Below are positions 38,069 to 47,503 of a stretch of 64,000 nt of DNA, one piece after another (positions within the stretch are counted from its first letter, which is position 1; every line of letters begins with the position of its first letter). The stretch covers positions 5,103,001 through 5,167,000 of the forward strand of contig NZ_CP162553.1 in the NCBI RefSeq assembly GCF_040939785.1. Direction: 5' to 3'. Made by a program: the position numbers and the translations under genes. The stretch is from Bradyrhizobium lupini (GTDB lineage Bacteria > Pseudomonadota > Alphaproteobacteria > Rhizobiales > Xanthobacteraceae). The notes under the pieces are model-generated. The model made no database searches. It was not told the DNA's origin and saw only the letters and a list, made by a program, of their open reading frames with translations.

Positions 38069-40954
38069 ATGGCCAGGATCAGTGCCCCAGACCCCAAGGT
38101 GGAGCCGCCACGGGCTGTGGGGGAACAGCAGCTGTGGGGGACGCAGCACCGGAAGATCGTCAAGCGCGAGCTCGCAGCCATCAACAACCGCCGCCTAGCC
38201 CAGGGTATGGATCCCGTTGCATACCCTGGCGACGAAAAAGGCGATCGACACGGTCGGCCTTGCGCTGTCAGGCGGCGGGATCCGATCCTCCGCAATCTGC
38301 CTCGGCGTCTTGCAGGCTTTCAATCACCACGGGCTCATCAAGCACATCGACTATCTGTCGACCGTATCGGGCGGCGGTTACACCGGCTGTTCGTTTACGG
38401 CGACCATGACGCGGGCGCAGAATTTCGTCTTCGGAAGCACGCCGACACCTGGAGCCGAGAGCGCAAATGAGATCAGTGACACGCCTGCGGTGGGCCATAT
38501 CCGGAATTACTCGAACTATCTCGTTCCGGCCGGCGCGCGCGACCTGATCACCGGCGTCGCAATCGTCGTGCGTGGACTCGTTGCCAATCTGAGCCTGACG
38601 CTGCCGGTTGTACTGCTCGTTGCAGTGATCACGATCCTGTCCAACGCCGCACGCTCGTCACTCTATACGACCAATTTCTTCGGCCTGAGCGTCGACGACA
38701 CCCACAATCTTGGTCCCCTCTCCAGCCTGGGATTGATGCCTGCCTTCTTTCTTGTCGGCCTTGTTGTCGCTTTGCTGCTTTTGTTGGTCGGGCGCCTTTT
38801 CAAAGTCGGGCGGCGCGAGCTGTTTCGGTACCTGGCCGGTCTTGCGTTTGCGATGGGTCTCATCTGTGCGATCGCCAGCTGCCTGAATGTCGATCACTTT
38901 GGCCTTTCGCTTGCAGCGGTCCTGCTCGGCCTTGCGCTTTTCTTTGGCTGGGCAGTGCTGCGATCGATTTCGTCGACCAAGGGAGGTGAATTCCGCGGCT
39001 ATCCGTCGACGGTCGGCGCGACCTATCTCGTTCTGCTTGCCGCCATCTGCTTCTTCGAATTTCAGCCCTTCATGATCGCCCAGATGTTCGATGTCGCCGA
39101 CGCTAACACGACTCAGTCCGGCGGCATCATTGGCGGCGTTGCAATCAAGTGGGTCCAATCGCTTGCGGCCATCACTGCGCCGGTTGCGGCGGCTGTCACG
39201 CTGTTCCGGCAGCAATTCGCCGACCTGCTGAAGGGCGCCGGCGCCTCGGACCTGGGATCACGCCTGCTCGCCCATGCGGCGAAAGCAGCCGTGCTTGTCG
39301 CGGGACTGGCGCTGCCCTTGCTGATCTGGGTCGGATATCTCTATCTTTGCTATTGGGGCATCGCGAACGACAAGACCCTCGACGCCGCCTACCGTCAATA
39401 CCCCATGATCGAGGAGTGGGGAGCGGCTGGCGTGCAACCCGTGCCGCCCGCGGCCGGTGTCGATGTCAAGGAAATGTCCAGTTTGACTCGGCGACCCGCA
39501 AGCTCTCGGCCGAAATCACCAATCGCGAAGCGAAGGTCGTCGTCTCCAAGCCGGTGGGGCCGATCTCGCACATTCCCGCATGGCTGTTTTCCGTTGCGTC
39601 ATTGCAGTCCCCGGACAAATTCACTTGGTCGAAGTACCAGTTCGGCAACAGTGTCAGCTGGCGGATGATGCTGCTCTACTTCTTGTCGGGCTCGGCCATG
39701 TTCGGCCTGTCGTGGGTTCTCGGGCCGAATGCCAATTCGTTGCACCGGCTCTATCGTGATCGCCTCAGCAAGGCCTTCTTGTTCAATCCGCTCTATTACG
39801 CCGACGGGGAGCCGTCGCGGAACATGCCGAGCCTGGACCAGGGGAGGGATTTCCTTCCGCTCGACGAGGAGAAGCTGAGCGGTCTGTTACATCAGATGGT
39901 CTACGGGGTCGATCCAGCGGGAGCGATGACGGTCGCGACATCGAAAAAATGCAGCCTGGCCTCGCCATATCCCATCATCAACGCCGCGCTGAACATCCAA
40001 GGATCCGACTTCGCCAATCGGCGGGGACGGAACGCGGATTTCTTCATATTCTCGCCGCTGCACGTCGGCAGCGAGGCCACTGGCTATGCGAATACACCGG
40101 CATTCGAGAAGGTCGCGCCGGGCCTCGATCTTGCGACCGCGATGGCAATCTCCGGGGCCGCTGCTTCGTCGAACATGGGCTCGGGGTCGATCCGCTCGCT
40201 GACCCCGACCCTGGCGCTCCTCAACGTGCGCCTGGGGTACTGGTTGAAGAACCCGCGCTGGGTCTCGACAAAGGACAAGCCGCAGCACCACTCGACCCCT
40301 TTGTTTCTATGGTCTGAGATCTCGGGCCGGCTTTACGAGAATGCCGATGCGGTCTACCTGACGGACGGCGGACACATCGAGAATCTCGGTGTCTACGAGT
40401 TGTTGCGACGACGCTGCAAGGTGATCATCGCGGTTGACGCCGAAGCCGATGCACCCATGAATTTCTCATCCCTGGTGACGCTGCAGCGCTATGCGCGCAT
40501 CGATCTCGGGATCATCATCGATCTGCCGTGGACGCCGATCCGCAACACCACGCTCGAGTGGATGAAGTGCAACGCAACCAAATCCCCGGCCCGGCGCACG
40601 GCGGGCGGACCGCACGTGGCGGTCGGCACCATCGACTACGGCTCGGGGGAAAAGGGGTACCTCGTGTACATCAAGTCGTCCCTGACCGGAGACGAGAACG
40701 ACTACATCCGCGACTATGCACGCCGCAACGACACCTTCCCGCATGAAACCACCGGTGACCAGTTCTTCTCGGAGGAGCAGTTCGAGGTCTACCGCGCGCT
40801 GGGTTTCCACATGAGCCACGGTTTTCTCACCGAGGATGCCGGCGCGGATGCAATCGTCGTCAACGTTCCGGGAGAACGCTGCGCAAAGCGAAACTTCTGC
40901 GACAGCAAGGTGGAGCCGATCGGCGCAGTCCGCCGTGCGCTCGGCCTGCGCTGA
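38069..40954 (+). pseudogene. Large membrane patatin-like phospholipase, two frameshifts
   Basis: Three consecutive frames form one protein of about 961 residues. Frame one (38069 to about 38215) gives a polar start (MARISAPDPK, KRELAAINNRRLAQG). Frame two gives the patatin oxyanion motif LALSGGGIRSSA, the nucleophile segment STVSGGGYTG and some six hydrophobic helices. Frame three, from about 39471, gives another helix, the LTDGGHIENLG catalytic-Asp segment and the end. The switch near 38216 needs one base removed, and the one at 39470 needs one G added. The frames match well in coding quality, so a sequencing error is likely. If the breaks are real, the gene is dead. The substrate is probably a membrane lipid. 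Confidence 0.75.
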
Positions 40955-41139
40955 GAGGCCTCGGCTCGTGGCATCGGAGACCGCCTCTGACGGGCGGATC
41001 ACCGGTCTGAGCCGAATTCCCGCCCATTGGAATTCCAAATGACCTGATTTGCCGGGAAACCGCGCCTCCGTGCCGTTGCCCTGCCCGGAAGTTTGCGGTA
41101 TCCCAGCCACGAAATTCGACTTTCGACTGGGGACAATTC

Positions 41140-41292
41140 ATGGCTGACCATAGCGAAGTGGCGTACAGCACCGCCGACGGCAACGACTACGTTGCCCACG
41201 AGCAGACCTACGAGGGCTTCATCAAGCTGGTGAAGTACGGCACGGTCTCGGTCGCGCTTATCGTGATCCTGATGGCGATCTTCCTGACCTGA
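41140..41292 (+). CDS. aa3-type cytochrome c oxidase subunit IV
   Basis: The 50-residue protein has a polar N terminus (MADHSEVAYSTADGNDY, HEQTYEGFIKLVKYG) and one membrane helix (TVSVALIVILMAIFLT). It matches the small bacterial aa3-type oxidase subunit IV family (COX4_pro_2), whose single helix packs on the terminal oxidase. A GGGGA site precedes the ATG. It sits directly upstream of the pnt genes, an association often seen in Bradyrhizobium relatives, although the two complexes are different. Confidence 0.88.
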   Translation: MADHSEVAYSTADGNDYVAHEQTYEGFIKLVKYGTVSVALIVILMAIFLT

Positions 41293-41429
41293 TTCATCCC
41301 CTGCAGCACCGCCAGTGTCGTCGGTGCCTATAAAATTTGCAATCAAGCCGGATTGAAAACCGGTATCCAACGTTGCGGGAGTAACGCTAAGTTCGCGTGC
41401 GCGCTTCTTCCCGCGTCGCCGGAGGGCCT

Positions 41430-42556
41430 ATGAAGATCGCCGTTGCCAAGGAAATCGATCCGTCGGAGCCGCGGGTCGCCGCTTCGCCGGATACGGTGAA
41501 GAAGTTCAAGGCGTTGGGCGCCGAGATCGCCGTCGAGCCGGGCGCCGGCCTCAAGTCGGGCCTGCCGGACTCGAATTCACCGCCGTGGGCGCCACCGTCA
41601 GCGCCGACGCGCTGAAGGACGCCGACATCATCATCAAGGTGAAGCGCCCTGAAGCCTCCGAGTTGGCGCAGTACAAGCGCGGCGCGCTCGTCATCGCCAT
41701 CATGGACCCCTACGGCAACGAGGCCGCGCTGAAGACGATCGCCGATGCCGGTGTCTCCGCCTTCGCGATGGAATTGATGCCGCGCATCACGCGCGCGCAG
41801 GTGATGGACGTGCTGTCCTCGCAGGCCAACCTCGCCGGCTACCGCGCCGTGATCGAGGGCGCCGAGGCCTTCGGACGCGCCTTCCCGATGATGATGACCG
41901 CGGCCGGCACGGTGCCCGCCGCCAAAGTGTTCGTGATGGGCGTCGGCGTCGCCGGCCTCCAGGCGATCGCGACCGCACGCCGTCTCGGCGCCGTCGTCAC
42001 CGCGACCGACGTCCGGCCCGCCACCAAGGAGCAGGTCGAATCGCTCGGTGCAAAATTCCTCGCCGTCGAGGACGAGGAATTCAAGAACGCGCAGACCGCC
42101 GGCGGCTACGCCAAGGAAATGTCCAAGGAATACCAGGCCAAGCAGGCCGCGCTCACCGCCGAGCACATCAAGAAGCAGGACATCGTGATCACCACCGCGC
42201 TGATTCCGGGCCGGCCGGCGCCGAGGCTCGTCACGGCTGACATGGTCAAGTCGATGAAGCCGGGATCAGTGCTGGTCGATCTCGCCGTCGAGCGCGGCGG
42301 CAATGTCGAAGGCGTCAAGGCGGGCGAGGTCGCTGATGTCGGTGGCATCAAGATCGTCGGCTACACCAACGTCGCCGGCCGCGTCGCGGCGTCGGCCTCC
42401 AGCCTCTACGCGCGCAATTTGTTCAACTTCATCGAAACGATGGTCGACAAGACCAGCAAGGCGCTGGCCGTGAACTGGGACGACGAGCTCGTCAAAGCGA
42501 CCGCGCTGACCAGGGACGGCGCCGTCATCCACCCGAACTTCCAGCCGAAAGCGTAA
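41430..42556 (+). pseudogene. pntA: NAD(P) transhydrogenase subunit alpha 1 (PntAA), frameshifted
   Basis: PntAA is the NAD(H)-binding subunit of the proton-translocating transhydrogenase, which makes NADPH from NADH. The frame from 41430 (KIAVAKEIDPSEPRVAASPDT) stays open only to 41615. The rest of the protein (VGATVSADALKDADIIIKVKRP, RITRAQVMDVLSSQANLAGYRA, GVGVAGLQAIATARRLGAVVTATDVRP) is in the next frame. Adding one G after 41573 restores EFTAVGATVSA and a full-length protein of about 375 residues. GGAGG precedes the ATG. It is followed closely by pntAB and pntB, both intact. Confidence 0.85.
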
Positions 42557-42567
42557 GGAGAGCCGCC

Positions 42568-42885
42568 ATGGAGCATGTTGCACAGGTCGTCGACCCCTTC
42601 GTCTTCCGGCTGTCGATCTTCGTTCTCGCCGTCTTCGTCGGCTATTTCGTGGTGTGGTCGGTGACCCCGGCGCTGCATACGCCGCTGATGAGCGTGACCA
42701 ATGCGATCTCCTCGGTGATCGTGGTCGGTGCGCTGCTCGCGGTCGGGGTCGGCATGATCTCGAGCGGCTCGGGCTGGGCGCGCGGCTTCGGCTTCATCGC
42801 GCTCATTTTCGCCTGCGTGAATATCTTCGGCGGCTTCCTTGTCACCCAGCGCATGCTGGCGATGTACAAGAAGAAGGTGAAGTGA
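42568..42885 (+). CDS. pntAB: NAD(P) transhydrogenase subunit alpha 2 (PntAB)
   Basis: The 105-residue membrane subunit has three to four helices ([60 protein letters not shown]), which match the first membrane part of the transhydrogenase proton channel. In alphaproteobacteria the alpha subunit is split into PntAA and this small PntAB. It begins 11 bases after the pntAA stop, with AAGGAG upstream. Confidence 0.93.
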   Translation: MEHVAQVVDPFVFRLSIFVLAVFVGYFVVWSVTPALHTPLMSVTNAISSVIVVGALLAVGVGMISSGSGWARGFGFIALIFACVNIFGGFLVTQRMLAMYKKKVK

Positions 42886-42927
42886 GCGGCGTTCACCTCG
42901 GGGTGACAAAGACAAAGGGGACCTGAG

Positions 42928-44325
42928 ATGAACGCCAATCTGGCTGCAGTTCTGTATCTCGTGGCGGGTGTGCTGTTCATCCTGTCACTGCGCGGGCTGT
43001 CCAGCCCCGCCTCATCGCGGCAGGGTAATTTCTTCGGCATGATCGGCATGGCGATCGCGGTCGCCACCACGCTGGCCAGCCATCCGCCGGCGGACGGCCT
43101 CGCCTGGATCCTCGTGATCCTTGGCATCGCGATCGGCGGCAGCGTCGGTGCGGTGATCGCCCGCCGGGTGCCGATGACCTCGATGCCGGAACTGGTCGCC
43201 GCGTTCCATTCGCTGGTCGGTATGGCCGCGGTGCTGGTCGCCGCCGGTGCGTTCTACGCGCCGGAGGCCTTCGACATCGGCAGCCCCGGCAACATCCATC
43301 CGCAGAGCCTGGTCGAGATGTCGCTCGGCGTCGCCATCGGCGCGCTGACCTTCACCGGCTCGGTGATCGCGTTCCTGAAGCTGTCCGCGCGTATGAGCGG
43401 TGCGCCGATCATCCTGCCGTTCCGCCACATCATCAACATTGCGCTCGCGATCGCCCTCGTCGTCTTCATCGTCGGGCTGGTCATGACGGGCAGCGCGCTC
43501 GACTTCTGGCTGATCGTCATCATCGCGCTGGCGCTCGGCGTCCTCATGATCATCCCGATCGGCGGCGCCGACATGCCGGTCGTGATTTCGATGCTTAACT
43601 CGTACTCGGGCTGGGCCGCGGCCGGCATCGGCTTCACCCTCGGCAATTCCGCGCTGATCATCACCGGCGCGCTGGTGGGATCAAGCGGCGCGATCCTGTC
43701 CTACATCATGTGCCACGCGATGAACCGCTCCTTCATCTCGGTCATTCTCGGCGGCTTCGGCGGCGAGACCGCGGCGGCCGGCGGTGGCGGCGGCGAGCAG
43801 AAGCCGGCCAAGCTCGGCTCGGCCGACGACGCAGCCTTCATCATGAAGAACGCGCAGAAGGTCATCATCGTGCCCGGCTATGGCATGGCGGTGGCACAGG
43901 CTCAGCATGCGCTGCGTGAAATGGGCGACATCCTGAAGAAAGAAGGCGTCGAGGTGAAATACGCCATTCACCCGGTCGCCGGCCGCATGCCCGGCCACAT
44001 GAACGTGCTGCTGGCCGAGGCCAACGTGCCCTATGACGAGGTGTTCGAGCTCGAGGACATCAACTCCGAATTCGCGCAGGCCGATATCGCCTTCGTGATC
44101 GGCGCCAACGACGTCACCAATCCGGCGGCCGAAGAGGACAAGACCTCGCCGATCTACGGCATGCCGGTGCTCCAGGTCTGGAAGGCCGGCACCGTGATGT
44201 TCATCAAGCGCTCGCTCGCTTCCGGCTATGCCGGCATCGACAATCCGCTGTTCTATCGCGACAACACCATGATGCTGCTCGGCGACGCCAAGAAGGTCAC
44301 CGAGAACATCGTCAAGGCGATGTAG
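42928..44325 (+). CDS. pntB: NAD(P) transhydrogenase subunit beta (PntB)
   Basis: The 465-residue subunit has about nine membrane helices in its first 270 residues, then the NADP(H)-binding domain with VIIVPGYGMAVAQAQHAL, YAIHPVAGRMPGHMNVLLAEANVPYD and the GANDVTNPAA segment. It completes the pntAA-pntAB-pntB proton pump. All key regions look intact. Confidence 0.96.
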   Translation: MNANLAAVLYLVAGVLFILSLRGLSSPASSRQGNFFGMIGMAIAVATTLASHPPADGLAWILVILGIAIGGSVGAVIARRVPMTSMPELVAAFHSLVGMAAVLVAAGAFYAPEAFDIGSPGNIHPQSLVEMSLGVAIGALTFTGSVIAFLKLSARMSGAPIILPFRHIINIALAIALVVFIVGLVMTGSALDFWLIVIIALALGVLMIIPIGGADMPVVISMLNSYSGWAAAGIGFTLGNSALIITGALVGSSGAILSYIMCHAMNRSFISVILGGFGGETAAAGGGGGEQKPAKLGSADDAAFIMKNAQKVIIVPGYGMAVAQAQHALREMGDILKKEGVEVKYAIHPVAGRMPGHMNVLLAEANVPYDEVFELEDINSEFAQADIAFVIGANDVTNPAAEEDKTSPIYGMPVLQVWKAGTVMFIKRSLASGYAGIDNPLFYRDNTMMLLGDAKKVTENIVKAM

Positions 44326-44352
44326 CGCGGAGGCAAGCGGGCCATTGCCAAT

Positions 44353-44375
44353 GCGACGCGCGAGCAGCGCGTCGC
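44353..44375. repeat. Hairpin after pntB
   Basis: GCGACGCGC (44353-44361), a 5-base loop and GCGCGTCGC (44367-44375) form a perfect 9-bp stem 28 bases after the pntB stop. It lacks a T-tract but may stabilise the 3' end of the pnt transcript. Confidence 0.5.
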
Positions 44376-44495
44376 GTGGCACACCGCTCACCAGGCGGCG
44401 TGCGGCTGCCGTGACGTTCCGGCCCGCCTCGGGCGATGTCATGAAATTGCTGCCGAGCCGGTGCAAACCCTGAACAGGGGCCGGGTCGCGTCATC

Positions 44496-45293
44496 ATGAC
44501 CATCGTCAAATGGATCGCCATCCTGCTCGTGACCGTCTATTGCGCCGGTCTCCTCGTGCTGTATGTCAGGCAGCGCGAGATGCTGTTTCCGATCCCGCCC
44601 GTCGGTCGCACCACGCCGGACGCCGCAGGCTTCCCCGAGGCCGAAGAGCACGTCCTGACTACCTCCGATGGCGAGAATGTCATCGTCTGGCACGTGCCGG
44701 CGAAGCCAGGCCGCCCCGTGATCCTGTATTTTCCGGGCAATGGCGATTATCTCGCCGGTCGCGTCAGCCGCCTCAAGGCCATGACGGCGGACGGCACCGG
44801 CCTGGTCGCGCTGTCCTATCGCGGCTATGCCGGCTCGAGCGGGGCGCCGAGCGAGGCGGGCCTGCTGCGCGATGCCGCGGCCGCCTACGCCTTCACCACC
44901 GCGCGCTACGGGGCGGAGCGAATCGTCGCGTGGGGCTTTTCGCTCGGGACCGGCGTGGCGGTCGCGATCGCCTCGGAGCATCGTGTTGGAAAACTCATCC
45001 TGGAAGCGCCCTATACATCGACGGCCGATATTGCAGCTTCATCGTTCTGGTACGTTCCGGTCCGCCTGCTGATGCGAGATCCATTTCATTCCGACGAGCG
45101 CATCCCGCGCGTCACTGTGCCGCTATTGGTGATGCATGGCACCGATGACCTTGCCATTTCCATCGTGTTCGGAGAGCGTCTGTTCGCGCTTGCGCACGAA
45201 CCGAAGGAGTTCGTTCGCTTTGCGGGCGGTGGACACGACAATCTCGATGCGTTCGGTGCGATTGAAACGGCGAGGCACTTCATTGCTTTCTAG
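44496..45293 (+). CDS. Alpha/beta hydrolase, BEM46-like, membrane-anchored
   Basis: The 265-residue protein has an N-terminal membrane helix (KWIAILLVTVYCAGLLVLYV) and an alpha/beta-hydrolase domain with YFPGNGDYLAGR, the nucleophile elbow WGFSLGTG, HGTDD with the acid residue, and the C-terminal GGGHDN with the catalytic His. It matches the BEM46/ABHD13-like group. The substrate is unknown. The downstream antiporter gene appears to start within its last codons. Confidence 0.88.
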   Translation: MTIVKWIAILLVTVYCAGLLVLYVRQREMLFPIPPVGRTTPDAAGFPEAEEHVLTTSDGENVIVWHVPAKPGRPVILYFPGNGDYLAGRVSRLKAMTADGTGLVALSYRGYAGSSGAPSEAGLLRDAAAAYAFTTARYGAERIVAWGFSLGTGVAVAIASEHRVGKLILEAPYTSTADIAASSFWYVPVRLLMRDPFHSDERIPRVTVPLLVMHGTDDLAISIVFGERLFALAHEPKEFVRFAGGGHDNLDAFGAIETARHFIAF

Positions 45294-46728
45294 ACGGCTT
45301 GTCGTTCGGCGCGCGAGCGGGTTCATCGCCGCGATCCTCGTCGTGTTGTTGCCACAGCACGCATGGGCGGCGACCGGGCTCGACGGCGCGGCGATGCGCT
45401 GGCCGTATGCGCTGCCCTTTGCCGGCCTCCTGCTGTCGATCGCGCTCGGGCCGCTGCTGTTTGCAAAAGTCTGGCACCATCATTACGGCAAGATCGCCGC
45501 GGCCTGGTCGCTGCTGGCACTCGCCTCGCTCGTCATCCTGGCCGGGAGCATGGCGACGTTGGCGGCGCTCGTTCACGCCATGCTCGCCGAATATCTCGGC
45601 TTCATCGTGCTGCTGTTCTCGCTCTATGTCGTGGCTGGCGGCATTCTCGTGACGGGCGACATCAAGGCGACGCCGGCATCAAATGCCGGCATCCTCGCGC
45701 TCGGTACGGTGATGGCGAGTGTCGTCGGCACCACGGGGGCGGCCATGATCCTGATCCGCCCTCTGATCCGCGCCAACCGGCCGCGGCGCTACAACGCCCA
45801 TGTCGTCATCTTCTTCATCATCCTGGTCGCCAATGTCGGTGGCGCGCTGAGCCCGCTCGGCGATCCCCCGCTGTTCGTCGGCTTCCTGCATGGTGTCGAC
45901 TTCTTCTGGACCACGCGGACCATCTGGCTGCAGACGGCGATCGTTGCCGGACTGCTGCTCGCGATCTTCGTCGTCATCGACGTCTGGCGCTTCCGCAGCG
46001 AACCCTTGCTCGGCGCCGCCGGCGCCGCGAAGCCGGTCCGCATCCGCGGCCTCGTCAACCTGGTGCTGATTGCAGCCATCGTCGCGAGCCTGCTGGCCTC
46101 GGCGATGTGGAAGCCCGGCATCGCTTTCGACATTCTCGGAACCAGGCTGGAGCTGGAAGATATCGCCCGCAACGCGGCGCTGCTGGCCATAGCGGGCCTG
46201 TCGGTGTGGTTGACGCCGGACGAGCACCGGCAGGCCAACGGCTTCACTTGGGAGCCGATCCGCGAAGTCGCAAAGCTGTTCGCCGGCATTTTCATCGCGA
46301 TCATCCCGGTCATCGCCATGCTCGATGCCGGCCATCACGGCGCGTTCGCCTGGCTGTTGTCGGCCGTGACCGCTCCGGACGGCACGCCGCGCGAGGTTGC
46401 CTATTTCTGGTTCACCGGTCTGATGTCGGCGTTCCTCGACAATGCGCCGACCTATCTGTTGTTCTTCGAGCTCGCCGGCGGCGACCCGCAGGTGCTGATG
46501 CACGAACTCTCGGGCACGCTCGCCTCCATCTCCATGGGCGCAGTCTACATGGGCGCGCTTACCTATATCGGCAATGCGCCGAATTTCATGGTGAGCAGCA
46601 TCGCCAGCGAGAACGGCATCGAGATGCCGAGCTTCTTCGGTTATTTCCTGCGCGCCAGCGCGGTGCTGATCCCGCTGTTCGTGCTGCTGACGCTGCTGCC
46701 GTTCGCTCCGATCCTGCGCTGGCATTGA
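45283..46728 (+). CDS. Sodium:proton antiporter (NhaD/ArsB superfamily)
   Basis: The protein of about 481 residues has some 12 membrane helices and ion-transporter superfamily motifs: VMASVVGTTGAAMILIRPLIRAN, ANVGGALSPLGDPPLFVGFL, SAFLDNAPTYLLFFE, and LTYIGNAPNFMV. I chose the TTG at 45283 because GAGG (45272-45275) is 7 bases upstream. That overlaps the hydrolase gene by 11 bases and gives a signal-like first segment ending HAWAATG. The same frame is open further upstream only as a shadow of the hydrolase gene. It probably exchanges Na+ for H+. Confidence 0.85.
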   Translation: MLSRRLVVRRASGFIAAILVVLLPQHAWAATGLDGAAMRWPYALPFAGLLLSIALGPLLFAKVWHHHYGKIAAAWSLLALASLVILAGSMATLAALVHAMLAEYLGFIVLLFSLYVVAGGILVTGDIKATPASNAGILALGTVMASVVGTTGAAMILIRPLIRANRPRRYNAHVVIFFIILVANVGGALSPLGDPPLFVGFLHGVDFFWTTRTIWLQTAIVAGLLLAIFVVIDVWRFRSEPLLGAAGAAKPVRIRGLVNLVLIAAIVASLLASAMWKPGIAFDILGTRLELEDIARNAALLAIAGLSVWLTPDEHRQANGFTWEPIREVAKLFAGIFIAIIPVIAMLDAGHHGAFAWLLSAVTAPDGTPREVAYFWFTGLMSAFLDNAPTYLLFFELAGGDPQVLMHELSGTLASISMGAVYMGALTYIGNAPNFMVSSIASENGIEMPSFFGYFLRASAVLIPLFVLLTLLPFAPILRWH

Positions 46729-46773
46729 ATCTGCCGCGCGATTGCTACTGCTCGGCTGAGACAATTGGAGCCG

Positions 46774-47092
46774 ATGGATGAGCGCGCACAATCCGACCTC
46801 GATCGGCCTGGATCTTTCCGGCGCTGGCCGTGCGAGGCGCATCTGTCGGGCCGGGCCTTGGTGCTCAGCGTCGTGCTGCTGCTGATTGCGCTGCTGGCGG
46901 TCGTGTTGCTGTCCAAGAAATTCTCGCTGGTGGTCGATGCCGTCGCGGCCAGGATCGGCGCGCCGCCTGCCTTTGCTCCTGACCTTCTTCCTGAGCATGC
47001 TGACCTTCGGTACGGGCAGGACCAATGTCCTGTTCGGGCTGGTCCATAAGGTGGTATTTGCCGTCTACGTGTTCGTGGTTTTCGTGCCCTGA
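46774..47092 (+). pseudogene. Remnant of a ChaA/Cax-type Ca2+/H+ antiporter gene
   Basis: Two short pieces look like separated parts of one cation antiporter. The first frame gives LSVVLLLIALLAVVLLSKKFSLVVDAVAARIGAPPAF, like an internal helix of the ChaA family. A second frame from about 46970 gives LLLTFFLSMLTFGTGRTNVLFGLVH and ends KVVFAVYVFVVFVP, like the ChaA C terminus with its FGTGRTNVL motif. About 100 family residues between them are missing, and the first half of the gene is absent. This looks like a decayed gene rather than a point error. Confidence 0.62.
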
Positions 47093-47126
47093 ACCGGTTT
47101 TCCGGATATGCCCCAGGAGAGTTCCG

Positions 47127-47411
47127 ATGCTTGCCGCCGAGTCCGAGGTTCAGGTCGACAATGAGCAGGTTCGGGTGACCGAGTGGCGGCTCGCGCCAAA
47201 CAGCGCCACCGGGCATCACACCCATGGCATGGACTACGTCATTGTTCCCGTGGTCGGAGGGGAAATGACCATCGTGGCGCCCGATGGCGAGCGGTCCAAA
47301 GCACAGCTTGCGGCCGGGAAATCCTATTTTCGCAAGGCCGGCGTCCAGCACGACGTGCTTAACGAAACCGCAACCGAGATCGTGTTCCTTGAGGTTGAGC
47401 TGAAGTCGTAA
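47127..47411 (+). CDS. Cupin domain-containing protein
   Basis: The 94-residue protein is a single small cupin barrel. The metal-site pattern TGHHTHGMDY and the later GVQHDVLNET match the two cupin motifs, giving His ligands for a metal. AGGAGAG precedes the ATG at 47127. Function could be as a small dioxygenase, isomerase or ligand-binding protein; the sequence does not say which. Confidence 0.85.
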   Translation: MLAAESEVQVDNEQVRVTEWRLAPNSATGHHTHGMDYVIVPVVGGEMTIVAPDGERSKAQLAAGKSYFRKAGVQHDVLNETATEIVFLEVELKS

Positions 47412-47503
47412 GTCCGGCGTACCCCTTTGCCATTGATCCGTCGCAGTTGATCCCTCACTATGCCTCAAAGTTCCCGCATCAGATCGCGCGGGGAGTGGCC
47501 GGA

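Noticed and set aside
21208..41574. Programmed ribosomal frameshifting as the explanation for the broken genes
   Set aside because: The sites share no slippery heptamer or downstream structure, and shifts in both directions occur in unrelated genes. Sequencing indels explain the pattern more simply.
45136..45282. Upstream extension of the Na+/H+ antiporter frame into the hydrolase gene
   Set aside because: The added residues are a shadow of the hydrolase in another frame. A TTG with a well-spaced GAGG at 45283 is a better start.
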